Origin: Paeniglutamicibacter gangotriensis Lz1y
GTDB lineage: Bacteria; Actinomycetota; Actinomycetes; Actinomycetales; Micrococcaceae
Assembly (NCBI RefSeq): GCF_000348945.1
Contig: NZ_AOCK01000008.1
Location: 124,001 to 188,000, forward strand
DNA: 64,000 nt
Reading direction: 5' to 3'
Positions 42,855 through 52,710 of this stretch are shown here, in pieces (position 1 is the stretch's first letter; each line of letters starts with the position of its first letter). The translations under genes were made by a program, and so were the position numbers. Under the pieces are notes generated by a model that searched no databases, was not told the origin of the DNA, and worked only from the letters and a program-made list of their open reading frames with translations.

Positions 42855-43510
42855 AGCTCTTCTGTCTCCAAGTCGAATTCTTCGGTGTCATCGACGCCAA
42901 CACGTTCAATGGCCTTGATGTAATCGGGAATTTCCTCGATACCGGCAAAGGGCAGGGCGAGGGCCAAAGCCCCGGATACCTTGTATTCGTCGGTGAGTTC
43001 GGTGGGCAGGATGAGTTTGAGGTTCAGCAACCGGGTCAGGGACGCGTCGGTGTTTTCCTCGAGCTTCTTGTCATCGGTGTCCCCGGGGGTGCGGTGCTCG
43101 AGCAGGATCTCGCGGGCCGCCTCCCGGCTGATCACCGCATCGGTGCCGGAGCCTGCATGGCGTTCGAGCAGCAGTCGCAACCGCAGGGCCAACAGAGTTT
43201 CTTCTCGCTTCAGGGCGCGGCGCGGAGCGATTGCGGTGGTGTGCGCCGCCTCCAGATCCACCGGGGACAACAACGCGATCTTGCGGTTGGCATCGACCTC
43301 GAGTTCCAGGAAGATCTCGGCAACGTAGGCGGAGATCTCCGCACGCCGGTCCAACACCAGTTGCCAGAGCCGGGGCTCGGCGACCCCATCCAAATAGGGA
43401 CCACGCAGCAGGCGCACCAAAAGCTGGCGCAGCGGCAGCTCGAAAGACCCGGTGTCGCCCGCAAAAAGGCGGCGCTCATCGACTGCGCCGGTAGGAAGGG
43501 TGCTGCTCAT
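42851..43510 (-). CDS. jetB: Wadjet/Mks accessory protein JetB (MksE-like, DUF4194)
   Basis: 219 residues, matching the winged-helix KITE subunit of Wadjet by position and content (FELPLRQLLVRLLRGPYLDG at the start, DASLTRLLNLKLILPTEL near the end). It bridges the JetA kleisin and JetC heads. ATG 43510 follows AAAGGATCC; the frame is open upstream into jetA. Overlaps jetA and jetC by 4 bp each. Confidence 0.82.
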   Translation of the reverse strand: MSSTLPTGAVDERRLFAGDTGSFELPLRQLLVRLLRGPYLDGVAEPRLWQLVLDRRAEISAYVAEIFLELEVDANRKIALLSPVDLEAAHTTAIAPRRALKREETLLALRLRLLLERHAGSGTDAVISREAAREILLEHRTPGDTDDKKLEENTDASLTRLLNLKLILPTELTDEYKVSGALALALPFAGIEEIPDYIKAIERVGVDDTEEFDLETEEL

Positions 43511-44964
43511 GCTGGATCCTTTGTGAAGCTCATGGCCGGAACCAAAGCGATGCGTGTGGTGCCGTTGACCTGGGTGAAGCTGATTTCCTCGCAAGTGGAT
43601 TCATCGATGGAATCCCCGCCGTTGCGTGCGGTCTCGATCAGGTACCGGAGGGTATTCAGGTGTCGGTGTTCGGCGTCGAGGGAATTGTAGGTGTCCGCCA
43701 ACTTCACCGTGCCGCCGGCTTTGGCCCGCGAGTCGGTGATGGCCCGGTGCAGGACCGGGATGTTGGGACTCGGGGTCGAGGGGGTACGGCGGATGTCGGC
43801 CACCGACAATTGGGGAGGCGCGGCAAGCTTCGGTGGGGCCACATGCTCGTCCGGATCGTAAATACCCAGGGCAGCAATGGACGTGAACCGCGGGGCATAG
43901 AGCTTGATCGGGGCCACCGGGGTGCGGGAGTGCAGGACCCGGGAGGAGGAGACAGCGATTTCCGCTGCACGCACCGCCTCGCGCAGGATCGCAGCCTCCT
44001 TGAACTCGGCCGATTGCACGTAGGCGTGCAGCGACTCGGACAGCCGGCCGTAGGACTGGTGGACCTCTGAGGCCTGGCGGCGCAGCTCACGCAGGAGATT
44101 CGCCAGCGTGTGACGTTCCTGGGCGTCCAAGGAATCGACGAAGTCGCGTTCGAGCACCTCGTTGACGGCCTCGCGAAAACGCACCTGAGCTTCGGGAGAA
44201 TTCAAGAACTCGGTAAAACCACGGAAGGTCTCGCCCTGCGGGGTACTACGCAGTTGCTTGTCACCCTCGAGCACCGCGCCGACCGCGACGCCCTTCACAG
44301 AAGAGGATTCCATGATTTCTCCGCGCAAGGCGTGGAGCATTTCCTGGACGCCGTCGCGCATGCGCTTGAAATCAGCGGGCAGCCCAGAAGCCATGTCGAG
44401 CACCGAACGGGTTGCCGCAAGAGCACCTTCGCGAGGCAGCACCGCCGGGGTGGTGCCATCGCGCAGGGAAGCGATCTTTTCCTGTCGCTGGGTGATTTCC
44501 GCCTCCAGTGCACGGATGCGTGCTTCCGGGTCCGGATCCGTCTCATGGGCCAGAGACTCCAGAGAAGTCAGCAGCGTATTGAGTCGTGAGGAGTTCAGGT
44601 TGGTGCGATCCCCGGAGAAGTCAGCCAAGAACTTGAGCACACGCGAGGTCTGGGCGGTGGGCTCGTAGACGAAGTGTCCATCGACCAGCGGGCGGGCCAG
44701 AAACTGGTTGCGCACCCAAGCGTCGGCATATTGGCTGGCACTCATTGAGTCGTTGAAGGAAGGGTCCTCGGAACGCACGACCTTGAGGAATGATTCGAGG
44801 GAGGCATGGAAAACCTCCAAGCCCACGCGGGGCTTGGCACTGGTGAATTCGGCGCGCAGGAATGCCACGGCCCAAGGGGCGGTGGAAAGCAATTTCCAAG
44901 CTGCGGACGATCTAAATTGTTGCGTCTGACTCCACAGCGGGCTCGCCTGGTGGGTAGGTCGCAT
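43507..44964 (-). CDS. jetA: Wadjet/Mks kleisin JetA (MksF-like, DUF3375)
   Basis: 485 residues of the DUF3375 family. SPLWSQTQQFRSSAAWKLLS begins the N-terminal winged helix, and SQYADAWVRNQFLARPLVDG is a family block. A coiled-coil stretch (EARIRALEAEITQRQEKIAS) lies in the middle. JetA is the kleisin closing the JetC ring. ATG 44964 follows AAAAGGACC at 7 nt; the long upstream open frame is not coding. First gene of the jet operon and divergent from the lipoprotein at 45120. Confidence 0.85.
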   Translation of the reverse strand: MRPTHQASPLWSQTQQFRSSAAWKLLSTAPWAVAFLRAEFTSAKPRVGLEVFHASLESFLKVVRSEDPSFNDSMSASQYADAWVRNQFLARPLVDGHFVYEPTAQTSRVLKFLADFSGDRTNLNSSRLNTLLTSLESLAHETDPDPEARIRALEAEITQRQEKIASLRDGTTPAVLPREGALAATRSVLDMASGLPADFKRMRDGVQEMLHALRGEIMESSSVKGVAVGAVLEGDKQLRSTPQGETFRGFTEFLNSPEAQVRFREAVNEVLERDFVDSLDAQERHTLANLLRELRRQASEVHQSYGRLSESLHAYVQSAEFKEAAILREAVRAAEIAVSSSRVLHSRTPVAPIKLYAPRFTSIAALGIYDPDEHVAPPKLAAPPQLSVADIRRTPSTPSPNIPVLHRAITDSRAKAGGTVKLADTYNSLDAEHRHLNTLRYLIETARNGGDSIDESTCEEISFTQVNGTTRIALVPAMSFTKDPA

Positions 44965-45119
44965 CACGGTCCTTTTGCTGGGGATTGACCCAACAATCCT
45001 AGTCCATCGGCGCGCCCGTTTAGTGTCGGCGCGGAACGGAGTAGGGTCGGTTGAACCACACCGTCGACACCGGCCGGAGCTATGCAATCCGGGACCGGGA
45101 GGAAAGCGAGAGGCACCCG

Positions 45120-46427
45120 ATGAATGCACATTTTCGCCCAGCCGTCGTTGCTGCCGTGTTGACGGTCGCGGGTCTGGCCCTGTCGGGGTGCACCACTCCG
45201 CCCTACATTCCCCCGACAGAGTACGACCCCACCGCCGTTGGTTCGGCCCCGCAGTCGATGGTTTCCCCGAGCGAAGAAGACCAAGGCCCGACCCAGGCCG
45301 AGAAGATCGAAGAAGCACAGAAACTCGCGGCCGGATACGATTACGCGACCGCCAAGAAGGCCTTGGCCGGGTTGGAAGGCGATGACGTCGACGCGGCGCT
45401 GGCTGACATCGAAAAGGCCGCATCCAAGGCAGTGGTGTGGGAAGACAATTCCAAGATCTCCCACCTTTTTGTCCACTCACTGATTGTTGACACCAAGCGG
45501 GCCTTTGACGGCGACGACCGCGAGCAGGGCTACGCGGATTACATGGTCACACTGGACGAATTCAAGGAAATGATCGCGCAACTGTACAAGCGCGGTTTCG
45601 TTTTGGTGAATCCTGCCGACATTGCCGGCGTGGATGCCAAGGGGAAGATGAAGTACAAGGACATCCGCCTGCCCAAGGGCAAGAAGCCGCTGGTGCTCTC
45701 CGAGGACGACGTCAGCTACTACGAGTACATGGACGGCGACGGGTTCGCCACCAAGCTGCTGATCGACAAGGACGGCAAAGTCAAGAACGAATACGAGGAC
45801 GCCTCGGGCAAAAAACACCTCGGCGCCTACGACATGCCCCCGGTGATCGACGAGTTCGTGGCCAAGCACCCTGACTTTTCCTACCGCGGGTCCAAGGGCA
45901 TCTTGGCCTTGACCGGATACAACGGGGTTCTGGGCTACCGCACTTCCAAGAGCCAATACGCCGATTCCAAGACCCTGGAAGCTGATATTGAAACAGCCAC
46001 TAAGGTTGCCACGGCGTTGAAGAAGGACGGCTGGGTCTTCGCTTCCCACGCCTGGGGACACATCAACATGACCGAAAGCTCGATTCCGCGGATCAAGAAC
46101 GACATGTTGCTGTGGGATGAGGAGGTGCGCCCCATCCTGGGGGACACCGACCAATACATCTACCCCTTTGGTGCGGACATTTCCGGGGTGCCGGAGTACT
46201 CGGGCACCAAGTACAACATGCTCAAGAAGGACGGGTTCGACTTCTTCTACGGCGTGGACGGGACCACCCCGGCCTGGATGCAGCTGGGGGACGACTATCT
46301 GCGCCAGGCACGCATCAACATCGATGGGCTGCAATTTGCCAAGGAGAAGCGCGGGGACCGGCCGGTGCTGAAAACCTTCTTTGACGTCAAGGACGTCATC
46401 GACCCGGATCGGCCCAAGTCGAAGTAG
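45120..46427 (+). CDS. Polysaccharide-deacetylase-like lipoprotein
   Basis: 435 residues. VAAVLTVAGLALSGC gives a lipobox, so the protein is anchored outside the membrane. A Glu/Lys-rich helical segment (~55-100) precedes the catalytic-type domain: KPLVLSEDDVSYYEYMDGDG corresponds to the first motif of carbohydrate esterase 4 and KKDGWVFASHAWGHINMTES to the His motif. The first motif reads EDDV rather than FDDG-P, so activity on a usual chitin/peptidoglycan substrate is uncertain. Start ATG 45120 is preceded by GGAAAGCGAGAGG. Monocistronic as far as visible. Confidence 0.78.
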   Translation: MNAHFRPAVVAAVLTVAGLALSGCTTPPYIPPTEYDPTAVGSAPQSMVSPSEEDQGPTQAEKIEEAQKLAAGYDYATAKKALAGLEGDDVDAALADIEKAASKAVVWEDNSKISHLFVHSLIVDTKRAFDGDDREQGYADYMVTLDEFKEMIAQLYKRGFVLVNPADIAGVDAKGKMKYKDIRLPKGKKPLVLSEDDVSYYEYMDGDGFATKLLIDKDGKVKNEYEDASGKKHLGAYDMPPVIDEFVAKHPDFSYRGSKGILALTGYNGVLGYRTSKSQYADSKTLEADIETATKVATALKKDGWVFASHAWGHINMTESSIPRIKNDMLLWDEEVRPILGDTDQYIYPFGADISGVPEYSGTKYNMLKKDGFDFFYGVDGTTPAWMQLGDDYLRQARINIDGLQFAKEKRGDRPVLKTFFDVKDVIDPDRPKSK

Positions 46428-46435
46428 CCGCCGTT

Positions 46436-47434
46436 CTAGGAGGCCGTCGCAAATTCCTCGCTGTCGATGGTCTTTTGCTGGTGGACGTTGTAGCGCGGCC
46501 CGGCGATGGTCGACTGGTTGATGATCTGCCCGGCCTCGGCAAGCTCCGCCGGGGACAGCGCGACGGACAGGGCCCCGAGGTTCTCGGCAAAGTGGTCGCT
46601 GCGCTTGGTCCCGGGAATGGCATGGACGTGCTCGCCCTGGGCCAGCACCCACGCCAGCGACAGTGCCGCTGCGGTGGTTCCCAGCCGTGCGGCAAGCTCC
46701 GCGAGCCGGTCCACCAATTCAAGATTGTGCGCGTAGTTTTCCGTTTCAAAGCGCGGCATGGAATGGCGCATGTCTCCGGCCGGCAGTGAGGCGGTCTCGC
46801 GCAGGTTGCCCGAGAGATAACCACGGTACAAGGGCGAGAAAGCAACGAACGCGGTGCCCAGCTCGGCGCAGGCCTCGAGCACTCCCAACTCGGGATTTCG
46901 GGTGGCCAGCGAGTATTCGTTTTGCACCGCGGCAATCGGGTGCACAGCATGGGCCTCGCGCAGCGTCGCGGCCGAGATTTCTGAGAGCCCGATCCCGCCG
47001 ATCTTTCCCTGTGCCACGGACTCGGCCAGGGCGCCGACGGACTCCTGGACCGGTACCGCGGGGTCCAGCCGGTGCAGGTAATACAAATCGATGTGCTCCG
47101 CTCCCAGGCGCGTGAGCGAAGCATCGACCTGCGCGCGCAGGGTCTCGGGACGTCCGTCGATTTTTCCGCGGCCCGCAACCAGTGCCAGCCCGCCCTTGGA
47201 CGCCAAGAAGTATTCATCTCGGCGCTTCTTCAAGTACTGCCCGATGAGGTTTTCGCTGCGGTGCCCGCCGTAGAGCGTGGCGGTGTCGATGTGATCGACA
47301 CCAGCATCCAGGACCTCGTGCAGCAAACGTCCGGCGTCTTCATCGCTGGGGAAGCTGGAGTAGCCATGGGTGATGTTCATGGCGCCGAAGCCCAAAGGGT
47401 TGACTTTCTTGGAAGCCAATACGCGCGTTGTCAT
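46436..47434 (-). CDS. Aldo/keto reductase
   Basis: 332 residues of the AKR superfamily. VDHIDTATLYGGHRSENLIG holds the catalytic Asp and Tyr, and LASKGGLALVAGRG has the active-site Lys. HIDLYYLHRLDP carries the catalytic His, with IPGTKRSDHFAENLGA as the NADPH-phosphate block. It reduces an unknown aldehyde or ketone using NADPH. ATG 47434 gives a standard start; MHAKNEN at 47455 is an alternative. Confidence 0.86.
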   Translation of the reverse strand: MTTRVLASKKVNPLGFGAMNITHGYSSFPSDEDAGRLLHEVLDAGVDHIDTATLYGGHRSENLIGQYLKKRRDEYFLASKGGLALVAGRGKIDGRPETLRAQVDASLTRLGAEHIDLYYLHRLDPAVPVQESVGALAESVAQGKIGGIGLSEISAATLREAHAVHPIAAVQNEYSLATRNPELGVLEACAELGTAFVAFSPLYRGYLSGNLRETASLPAGDMRHSMPRFETENYAHNLELVDRLAELAARLGTTAAALSLAWVLAQGEHVHAIPGTKRSDHFAENLGALSVALSPAELAEAGQIINQSTIAGPRYNVHQQKTIDSEEFATAS

Positions 47435-47490
47435 GTTTTCATTCTTAGCATGCATGAGCTGGCATGCGAATATCAGGTTGCCGCACTTCG

Positions 47491-47715
47491 TCACGCACTC
47501 ACGTCGGCGGCGCCCAGAGAACGTGGCCCAGCCGCGGAGGAAGCGCCTGGACGGAAATCTGCACAGTCCTTGCCCGGGGACTGCAGGCACTCGGCGGTGT
47601 GTGCCTTTCGTGCCTGAGTTGCCCCGGGGAACACCGAACGGGAGCGCAGCTCGGCGGCCACCGCGCGGGTGGCGAAATCATTGGCGATGAACAGGTGGCT
47701 GCTGGTGATGATCAT
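47491..47715 (-). CDS. Small hypothetical protein
   Basis: 74 residues. AGGAGG stands 12 nt before ATG 47715, and the first 30 codons (SSHLFIANDFATRAVAAELR) use G/C at third positions as real genes here do. The C-terminal half is Ala/Ser/Pro-rich and less convincing. No family recognised. It lies between the nuclease-helicase and the aldo/keto reductase on the same strand. Confidence 0.4.
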   Translation of the reverse strand: MIITSSHLFIANDFATRAVAAELRSRSVFPGATQARKAHTAECLQSPGKDCADFRPGASSAAGPRSLGAADVSA

Positions 47716-47778
47716 GAGCCCAACCTTCCTCCTTTGAGGTGTCTGACCGGTGACCGTGATGTGAAGCCTCTGGTGGCC

Positions 47779-50700
47779 TCAGGCCCCCAGCGCCAGGAAC
47801 GCCCCGAGCTGGGAAAAAGCCGCGGGCGTGGTCGGCAGGAAGTGGGTGAGTGCGGGGGAGCGGACGATCACCGCACGCCACTGTCCGCGCGAAACTGCCA
47901 CGTTGATCCGATTGCGGTTCAGCAGGAAGTCAATGCCGCGGGCGGCATCGTCGGCCGAGGAGCACGCCATGGACACGATCACTACCGGGGCTTCCTGACC
48001 TTGGAATTTATCCACGGTGCCGACCTTCACGTCCTCGAGTCCTGCGGCGTCGAGTTCGGTGCGCAGCAGGTTCACCTGCGCGTTGTACGCGGCGACCACC
48101 AAGATGTCCTGCGCCAGCAGCGGCCGGGGGTCCTGGCCTTCACCACCCACCCAGGACAAACCGATGTGGGTGCGGGCCTGGGTGATGATTTCGTGGGCTT
48201 CCTCGAGGGAAGCGGTGGTGTTGCCGTGGTGTTCGACCATGACCGTGGCGACCCCGGCCGTGACCTCGGAAAGTGATCGCGTGGCGGCCGCCGCTGCCGA
48301 ATGCAGCTTGGAGGAGTAACTCAGAGCCGAGACTTTGGCACAGAGCTCGGGGTGCATCCGCCAGGAGTCAGCCAAGAAATAGCCCAGTTCCTCGGGCAGG
48401 GTGGGATGCCCGGCGCTGAGCCAGCCCAGCGCAGACTCATCCACGGGCTGGGGATGTGAGCCCTGGGTGACCTGTGGCAGCTGCTGCGGATCTCCTAGCA
48501 GCAGCAGGCGGGTGGCCGCACGGGAAACGGCCAGGGTGTTGGCCAGTGAGTACTGTCCGGCCTCGTCGATGACCAACAGGTCGAGTGATCCCTCAGGGAT
48601 CCGTTTGCCGGTCATGGTCCAGGCCGTGCCGCCAATCAACGCACCCTCCTCGGAATCGAGCAGTTCCTCGATGGCGTTGTCGGTGGTGCCGGACCAGGGG
48701 ACCACGGTCTTATCCCCGGCACGTGGCTTCTTGGCTACTTGCTCGGGGTGCACTCCTGCACCGGTGATCGCCTTGGCCAGGACGTTGTCGACCACGGCAT
48801 GGGACTGTGCCACCACCCCGATCTTCCACCCCTTTTTTACCAAGGCCGCGATGACGTGCGAGGCGACAAACGTCTTGCCGGTGCCCGGAGGGCCCTGGAC
48901 GGCAAGGTAAGAATGGTCGAGGTCCTGCAGGGCCTCGATGATGGCCCCGACGATGTTGAGGTGTCCGTCCACGAGCAGTGGAGCCGGCGGGGCGCCAAGA
49001 GTCTTGAAGCGCGGGGGTGACTTGCGCAGGATGTCGATTCCCGGGTGCTTCGGTAGCGAGGGCAGGGCACCGCCGACGGTGCGGGCCAGCTCCGCAAGGG
49101 ATTCGCGCAGCGAAGTGGTGTTGATCGGCTGGTCGGGGGTCAGGGCGATCGGCAGGGTGCCGAACGGTGGGACCATGGTACTGGATTTTTCGGTGATGAC
49201 GAAGCGTTCGTCGTTTTCGCTCACCGTGGCATTGAAGAGGCCTGCCCGGTTGGCGTTGCTGGGTTCCAGCTCAGGAGGCAGCGGGGCGCCGTACATAGCG
49301 AACCAGGAGCTGCCGGGCCGGAAATCGGAGCCTTCGGCCATGGTTCCGTGCAGCTCGGTGAGCCGGGATTCGACCCTGGCCCTGGTGCTGGCCTTATGCC
49401 AGTCTTCGAGCACCTCGGCGTCATCGACAATGAACACGTTGCGGGTATCGGCCCAGACATCGATCGGCTCGTCGAGCCGGTCGAAATGTTCCCACCAGAA
49501 CTGCTTGGCCTCGCGGCGGTGGTAGCCGGTCGCCGCGGCGACCATGGCGATGGCTCGTTCATCGTTGGACAGGGCCCGGTCCGCGGGCAGGGACTCAAGG
49601 TATTGACGCAACGCGATTTCTTCTGCACTGGGCTCGACGTCGTCGACCCCCGGCAGTGCCGCCTCATCCACCCATTCGGGGCGGTCATCGTGCGGGACCA
49701 GGCTCTGCAGCCAGTCGCGCAGCCGCAAGGTCGAGAGGCAGTCGTATTCGTTGTAGTCGCGGATGGATTCCAGGATGTTGGCGGCCTCGGCCGCATCGAC
49801 CTCGAGTTGCTCGGAGTATTTGGCGTAGGCGACCACCGAGGCTCCTGCATCTTTCACGTCTCCGCCGCGTAGGTGCTGGCCCATGTAGAGCGGCTCGAGT
49901 TTCTTGATGGAGTAGGAACGCTCGGAAATCAACAAAGAATGACGGACCGTGTCGTACAGATCGATCAGCAACCCCTCGCGCAACCATTGGTCGATGGTGT
50001 CCTCGGCGACCACATGGCGCAGTGAGAGGTTCCGCAGCGCGCTTTTCTCATACGGTGCGTAGTGGTAGATCTTCATCTTCGGGTATTGCGCTCGGCGGGC
50101 TTCGACGTAGGCGACGAAATCGGTGAAGGCCTTGCGCTCGCCGGCCCTCGAGTGCGCCCAGAAGGGTTTGAACACCGGTTCGCCGGTGTCGATCTCGATG
50201 ACACCGAAGAGATATTCCAGGCCCCAAGAATCGTCAAAGGGATCCTGCCAGAGCGGATCTCCCTCGAAGTCGAAGAAGATGTCTCCGGTGTCGGGTTCCG
50301 GGAGCCGTGAGATGGTTTGCGTGGCGCGGTTGATCTTGTAGGCCACTCCGCCGACCGTGCCGTCGGTGGCCGCCAGCCCGACCTGCATGCGGGCCTGCTC
50401 GGCGAGCTTATGGTGCGGGTCCCGTCCCTTGGTTTCGGACGCGGCGAGCTCATCGATGGTGGTGATACCCGATTCCATGAGCTTCTTGCGCTTGAGCGTG
50501 CTCATCCCTGCCACCAGCAGCAGGTCACGGTGCGCGGCGACCTGCACGGCGCAGTAGTCGCAGCGTCCACACGCGCCAACGCCGTCTTGTCCCCACCTCA
50601 CGGGATCAGTTGCCGTACGGTGGGCGGCCGTCAGGGCCTTGAACCTGGCGCGGCGGTCCCTGAAGACCGGCAGCAGCTCGTGCATCTGGTGCACCGAGTG

Positions 50701-51246
50701 CGATTTATCCCCGAGCACCAAGGTGGTCTGCTCGGCCACAGGGATCCCGTTGGCGAGCAGCTGATCCCCGTAGGCAGCAAGCTGCAGCAGCGCCGTGACA
50801 CGGGCATGCCGGGCGAGCTTGGTGTCCCAGACCGCGTAGGAGCCGTCTTCCTCACGGATCAAGAAGTCTGCGAAGCCTACGAATTCTCCGTCGAAGAACG
50901 TTGCTTGGAAGACGACGTCGGCGCCGTTGAGCAGCGCCTGGTGCGTTTCCTCGTGGGCAGCAATCAACGAAGCCCGGTCGCCGCGGACACCGGCGGCGAG
51001 CATTTTGACGCCGCGGCCGGTGTCCGGGTCGTAGTCGCCGTATTGCTCCCTTAGTTCCTGCAGAACCTTGTGCTCGTGGGCGTCGCCAAGCACTGCGGTG
51101 CGTTCGAGCATCTCGTCGGGGCCAAAGTCGGCCTTGGCACTGCGTCCCAGCCGTTCGTCGAGTTTGGACAGCGAAGCGAATTCACATCCGGCGGCCAGTA
51201 CGAGGTCGGATGCGGAATAGATCAGGTCCTGATCGAGGAAAAACAC
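47779..51246 (-). CDS. TM0106-type RecB-like nuclease fused to UPF1/DNA2-like SF1 helicase
   Basis: 1155 residues. The N-terminal half has the RecB/Cas4-type nuclease: VGFADFLIREEDG (Asp), AVWDTKLARHAR (Asp-x-Lys) and LLQLAAYGDQ. One Cys near residue 20 (AAGCEF) and three in GACGRCDYC make a likely [4Fe-4S] site. A predicted ribonuclease-H-like region follows (IFFDFEGDP). The C-terminal half is an SF1B helicase: VQGPPGTGKTFVA (Walker A), LVIDEAGQ (Walker B), LLLGDPQQLPQV, SWRMHPELC, VGTVDKFQGQEA and NVAVSRGQWRAVI. It would unwind and cut DNA or RNA ends. Start GTG 51246 behind AAAAGGAG. Function in this family is uncharacterised. Confidence 0.85.
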   Translation of the reverse strand: MFFLDQDLIYSASDLVLAAGCEFASLSKLDERLGRSAKADFGPDEMLERTAVLGDAHEHKVLQELREQYGDYDPDTGRGVKMLAAGVRGDRASLIAAHEETHQALLNGADVVFQATFFDGEFVGFADFLIREEDGSYAVWDTKLARHARVTALLQLAAYGDQLLANGIPVAEQTTLVLGDKSHSVHQMHELLPVFRDRRARFKALTAAHRTATDPVRWGQDGVGACGRCDYCAVQVAAHRDLLLVAGMSTLKRKKLMESGITTIDELAASETKGRDPHHKLAEQARMQVGLAATDGTVGGVAYKINRATQTISRLPEPDTGDIFFDFEGDPLWQDPFDDSWGLEYLFGVIEIDTGEPVFKPFWAHSRAGERKAFTDFVAYVEARRAQYPKMKIYHYAPYEKSALRNLSLRHVVAEDTIDQWLREGLLIDLYDTVRHSLLISERSYSIKKLEPLYMGQHLRGGDVKDAGASVVAYAKYSEQLEVDAAEAANILESIRDYNEYDCLSTLRLRDWLQSLVPHDDRPEWVDEAALPGVDDVEPSAEEIALRQYLESLPADRALSNDERAIAMVAAATGYHRREAKQFWWEHFDRLDEPIDVWADTRNVFIVDDAEVLEDWHKASTRARVESRLTELHGTMAEGSDFRPGSSWFAMYGAPLPPELEPSNANRAGLFNATVSENDERFVITEKSSTMVPPFGTLPIALTPDQPINTTSLRESLAELARTVGGALPSLPKHPGIDILRKSPPRFKTLGAPPAPLLVDGHLNIVGAIIEALQDLDHSYLAVQGPPGTGKTFVASHVIAALVKKGWKIGVVAQSHAVVDNVLAKAITGAGVHPEQVAKKPRAGDKTVVPWSGTTDNAIEELLDSEEGALIGGTAWTMTGKRIPEGSLDLLVIDEAGQYSLANTLAVSRAATRLLLLGDPQQLPQVTQGSHPQPVDESALGWLSAGHPTLPEELGYFLADSWRMHPELCAKVSALSYSSKLHSAAAAATRSLSEVTAGVATVMVEHHGNTTASLEEAHEIITQARTHIGLSWVGGEGQDPRPLLAQDILVVAAYNAQVNLLRTELDAAGLEDVKVGTVDKFQGQEAPVVIVSMACSSADDAARGIDFLLNRNRINVAVSRGQWRAVIVRSPALTHFLPTTPAAFSQLGAFLALGA

Positions 51247-51365
51247 GTGGCGGGTGCTCCTTTTGCTGTGGCGTTACCTTGAAACTAGCATCTGGCCCCC
51301 GACAATTGGGATTTGGTGGAGGCCTTGGGGTGCCGCCGGAGTATGTGGCTGCCGGCGCGGGGCGG

Positions 51366-52589
51366 TCAGAGGGCCTCGGGTCCGTCCTCGGCCGGCTGCA
51401 TGGAAGCACCCCGGGTCATGGTGCCCAGAAGCAATGCGGCGATTGAGGAGGCAACCACCATGGTCACGGCCATGGGTACAGCGGATTGCTCGCCGGCAAC
51501 GCCCACCAACGGCGAGGCAACGGCCGCGAGAGTGAACTGCAGTGCTCCGAGCATGGCGGAGCCGGTGCCCGCGTACTTGGTCACCTGGGCGGTGGCCAGG
51601 GCCGTCGCATTTCCCAAGATGAGCCCCAAAGCGGAGACCGTGACAAAGAGCAACACGAGTGTCGGGATCGCCGGGGTGCCGCCCAGGGTGATGACGAGCA
51701 GCAACCCTGCGCTCCCGGCCAGCAAGGTTCCCACGCCGATGAAGGTCAGCCGGATCGGTCCGACCCGGGGTACCACTCTGGCCGAGAGAACGCTGGTGAT
51801 GGTCAGCCCCAGCGCGATGGCAGCGAAGACCAGTGAGTAGGAGGTGGTCCCCAGCCCGATGATGTTCTGCAGGACGAAGGGGGAAGCAGCAATGTAGGCG
51901 AACATCGCGGTCATGGAAAAGGCGAAGGTGAGCGTGAAGCCGAGATAATGCCTGTTGCGCAACACCTGTCCGGCATTCGACACCAGCACCCTGAATCCTC
52001 CGGCGCTGCGGCGTTCCGGTGGCAGCGATTCCTTTACCAAGAGGATTGCGCCGATGATCATCAGCAGGTTCAGCCCCGCCAAGACCCAGAAAACCCCGCG
52101 CCAGCCAAAACCGTGGATGACACCGCTGCCCACCAGAGGCGCGAGGACCGGGGCGATGCCGCCGACTGTCATCATGAGCGAGAACATCTTGGCCGCCTGC
52201 ACGCCTCTGGCGATGTCCGTGATGATGGCCCGTGCCAGCACCACTCCGGCTGCACCGCTGAACCCTTGGACGAAGCGCAGGGCAATGAGCCACTCGATGG
52301 TCGGTGCCAGGGCACACGAGGCACTGGCGACCAGGCACACCACTGTGCCCAGCAGCAACGGCCTGCGGCGGCCGAATTGGTCCGAGAGCGGTCCGATCAC
52401 CAGCTGCCCCACGGCCAGACCCAACATGAACGTGGTCAAGGTGAGTTGCACGGAAGTTGCGGAAGTGTCTAGGTCCGTCATCATCTGCGGAAATGCCGGC
52501 AGATACATGTCGATGGCGAAGGGTGCGATGGCGCTGAGCAGCGCCAGGATGGCCAAGAGCGAGCCCGGGGACTTGGTGGTATTCGTCAT
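51366..52589 (-). CDS. Bcr/CflA-type MFS multidrug exporter
   Basis: 407 residues with 12 transmembrane segments. AIDMYLPAFPQMMTDLDTSA in TM1 and GPLSDQFGRRRPLLLG at the TM2-3 loop are diagnostic of the DHA1 Bcr/CflA drug-resistance branch. FVQGFSGAAGVVLARAIITD is the TM4-5 antiporter motif. It exports drugs or small metabolites by proton antiport. It is monocistronic between convergent or co-directional neighbours. Confidence 0.87.
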   Translation of the reverse strand: MTNTTKSPGSLLAILALLSAIAPFAIDMYLPAFPQMMTDLDTSATSVQLTLTTFMLGLAVGQLVIGPLSDQFGRRRPLLLGTVVCLVASASCALAPTIEWLIALRFVQGFSGAAGVVLARAIITDIARGVQAAKMFSLMMTVGGIAPVLAPLVGSGVIHGFGWRGVFWVLAGLNLLMIIGAILLVKESLPPERRSAGGFRVLVSNAGQVLRNRHYLGFTLTFAFSMTAMFAYIAASPFVLQNIIGLGTTSYSLVFAAIALGLTITSVLSARVVPRVGPIRLTFIGVGTLLAGSAGLLLVITLGGTPAIPTLVLLFVTVSALGLILGNATALATAQVTKYAGTGSAMLGALQFTLAAVASPLVGVAGEQSAVPMAVTMVVASSIAALLLGTMTRGASMQPAEDGPEAL

Positions 52590-52710
52590 GAAGGGGAAGC
52601 GTTTCGCTTTCTCAGTAACGGCGAGGTCTGTGGCATATCCATGCTTTCACATCGGCAAAGGGCGGGCGCATTGCCCGTCATCGTCGGTTCCACGGCCTAA
52701 AGCCGGCGAA

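Noticed and set aside
51274-52338. Minus-strand frame of 354 codons overlapping the MFS exporter
   Set aside because: Same-strand shifted frame with Arg/His/Gly-rich composition; the exporter frame has clear transmembrane motifs.
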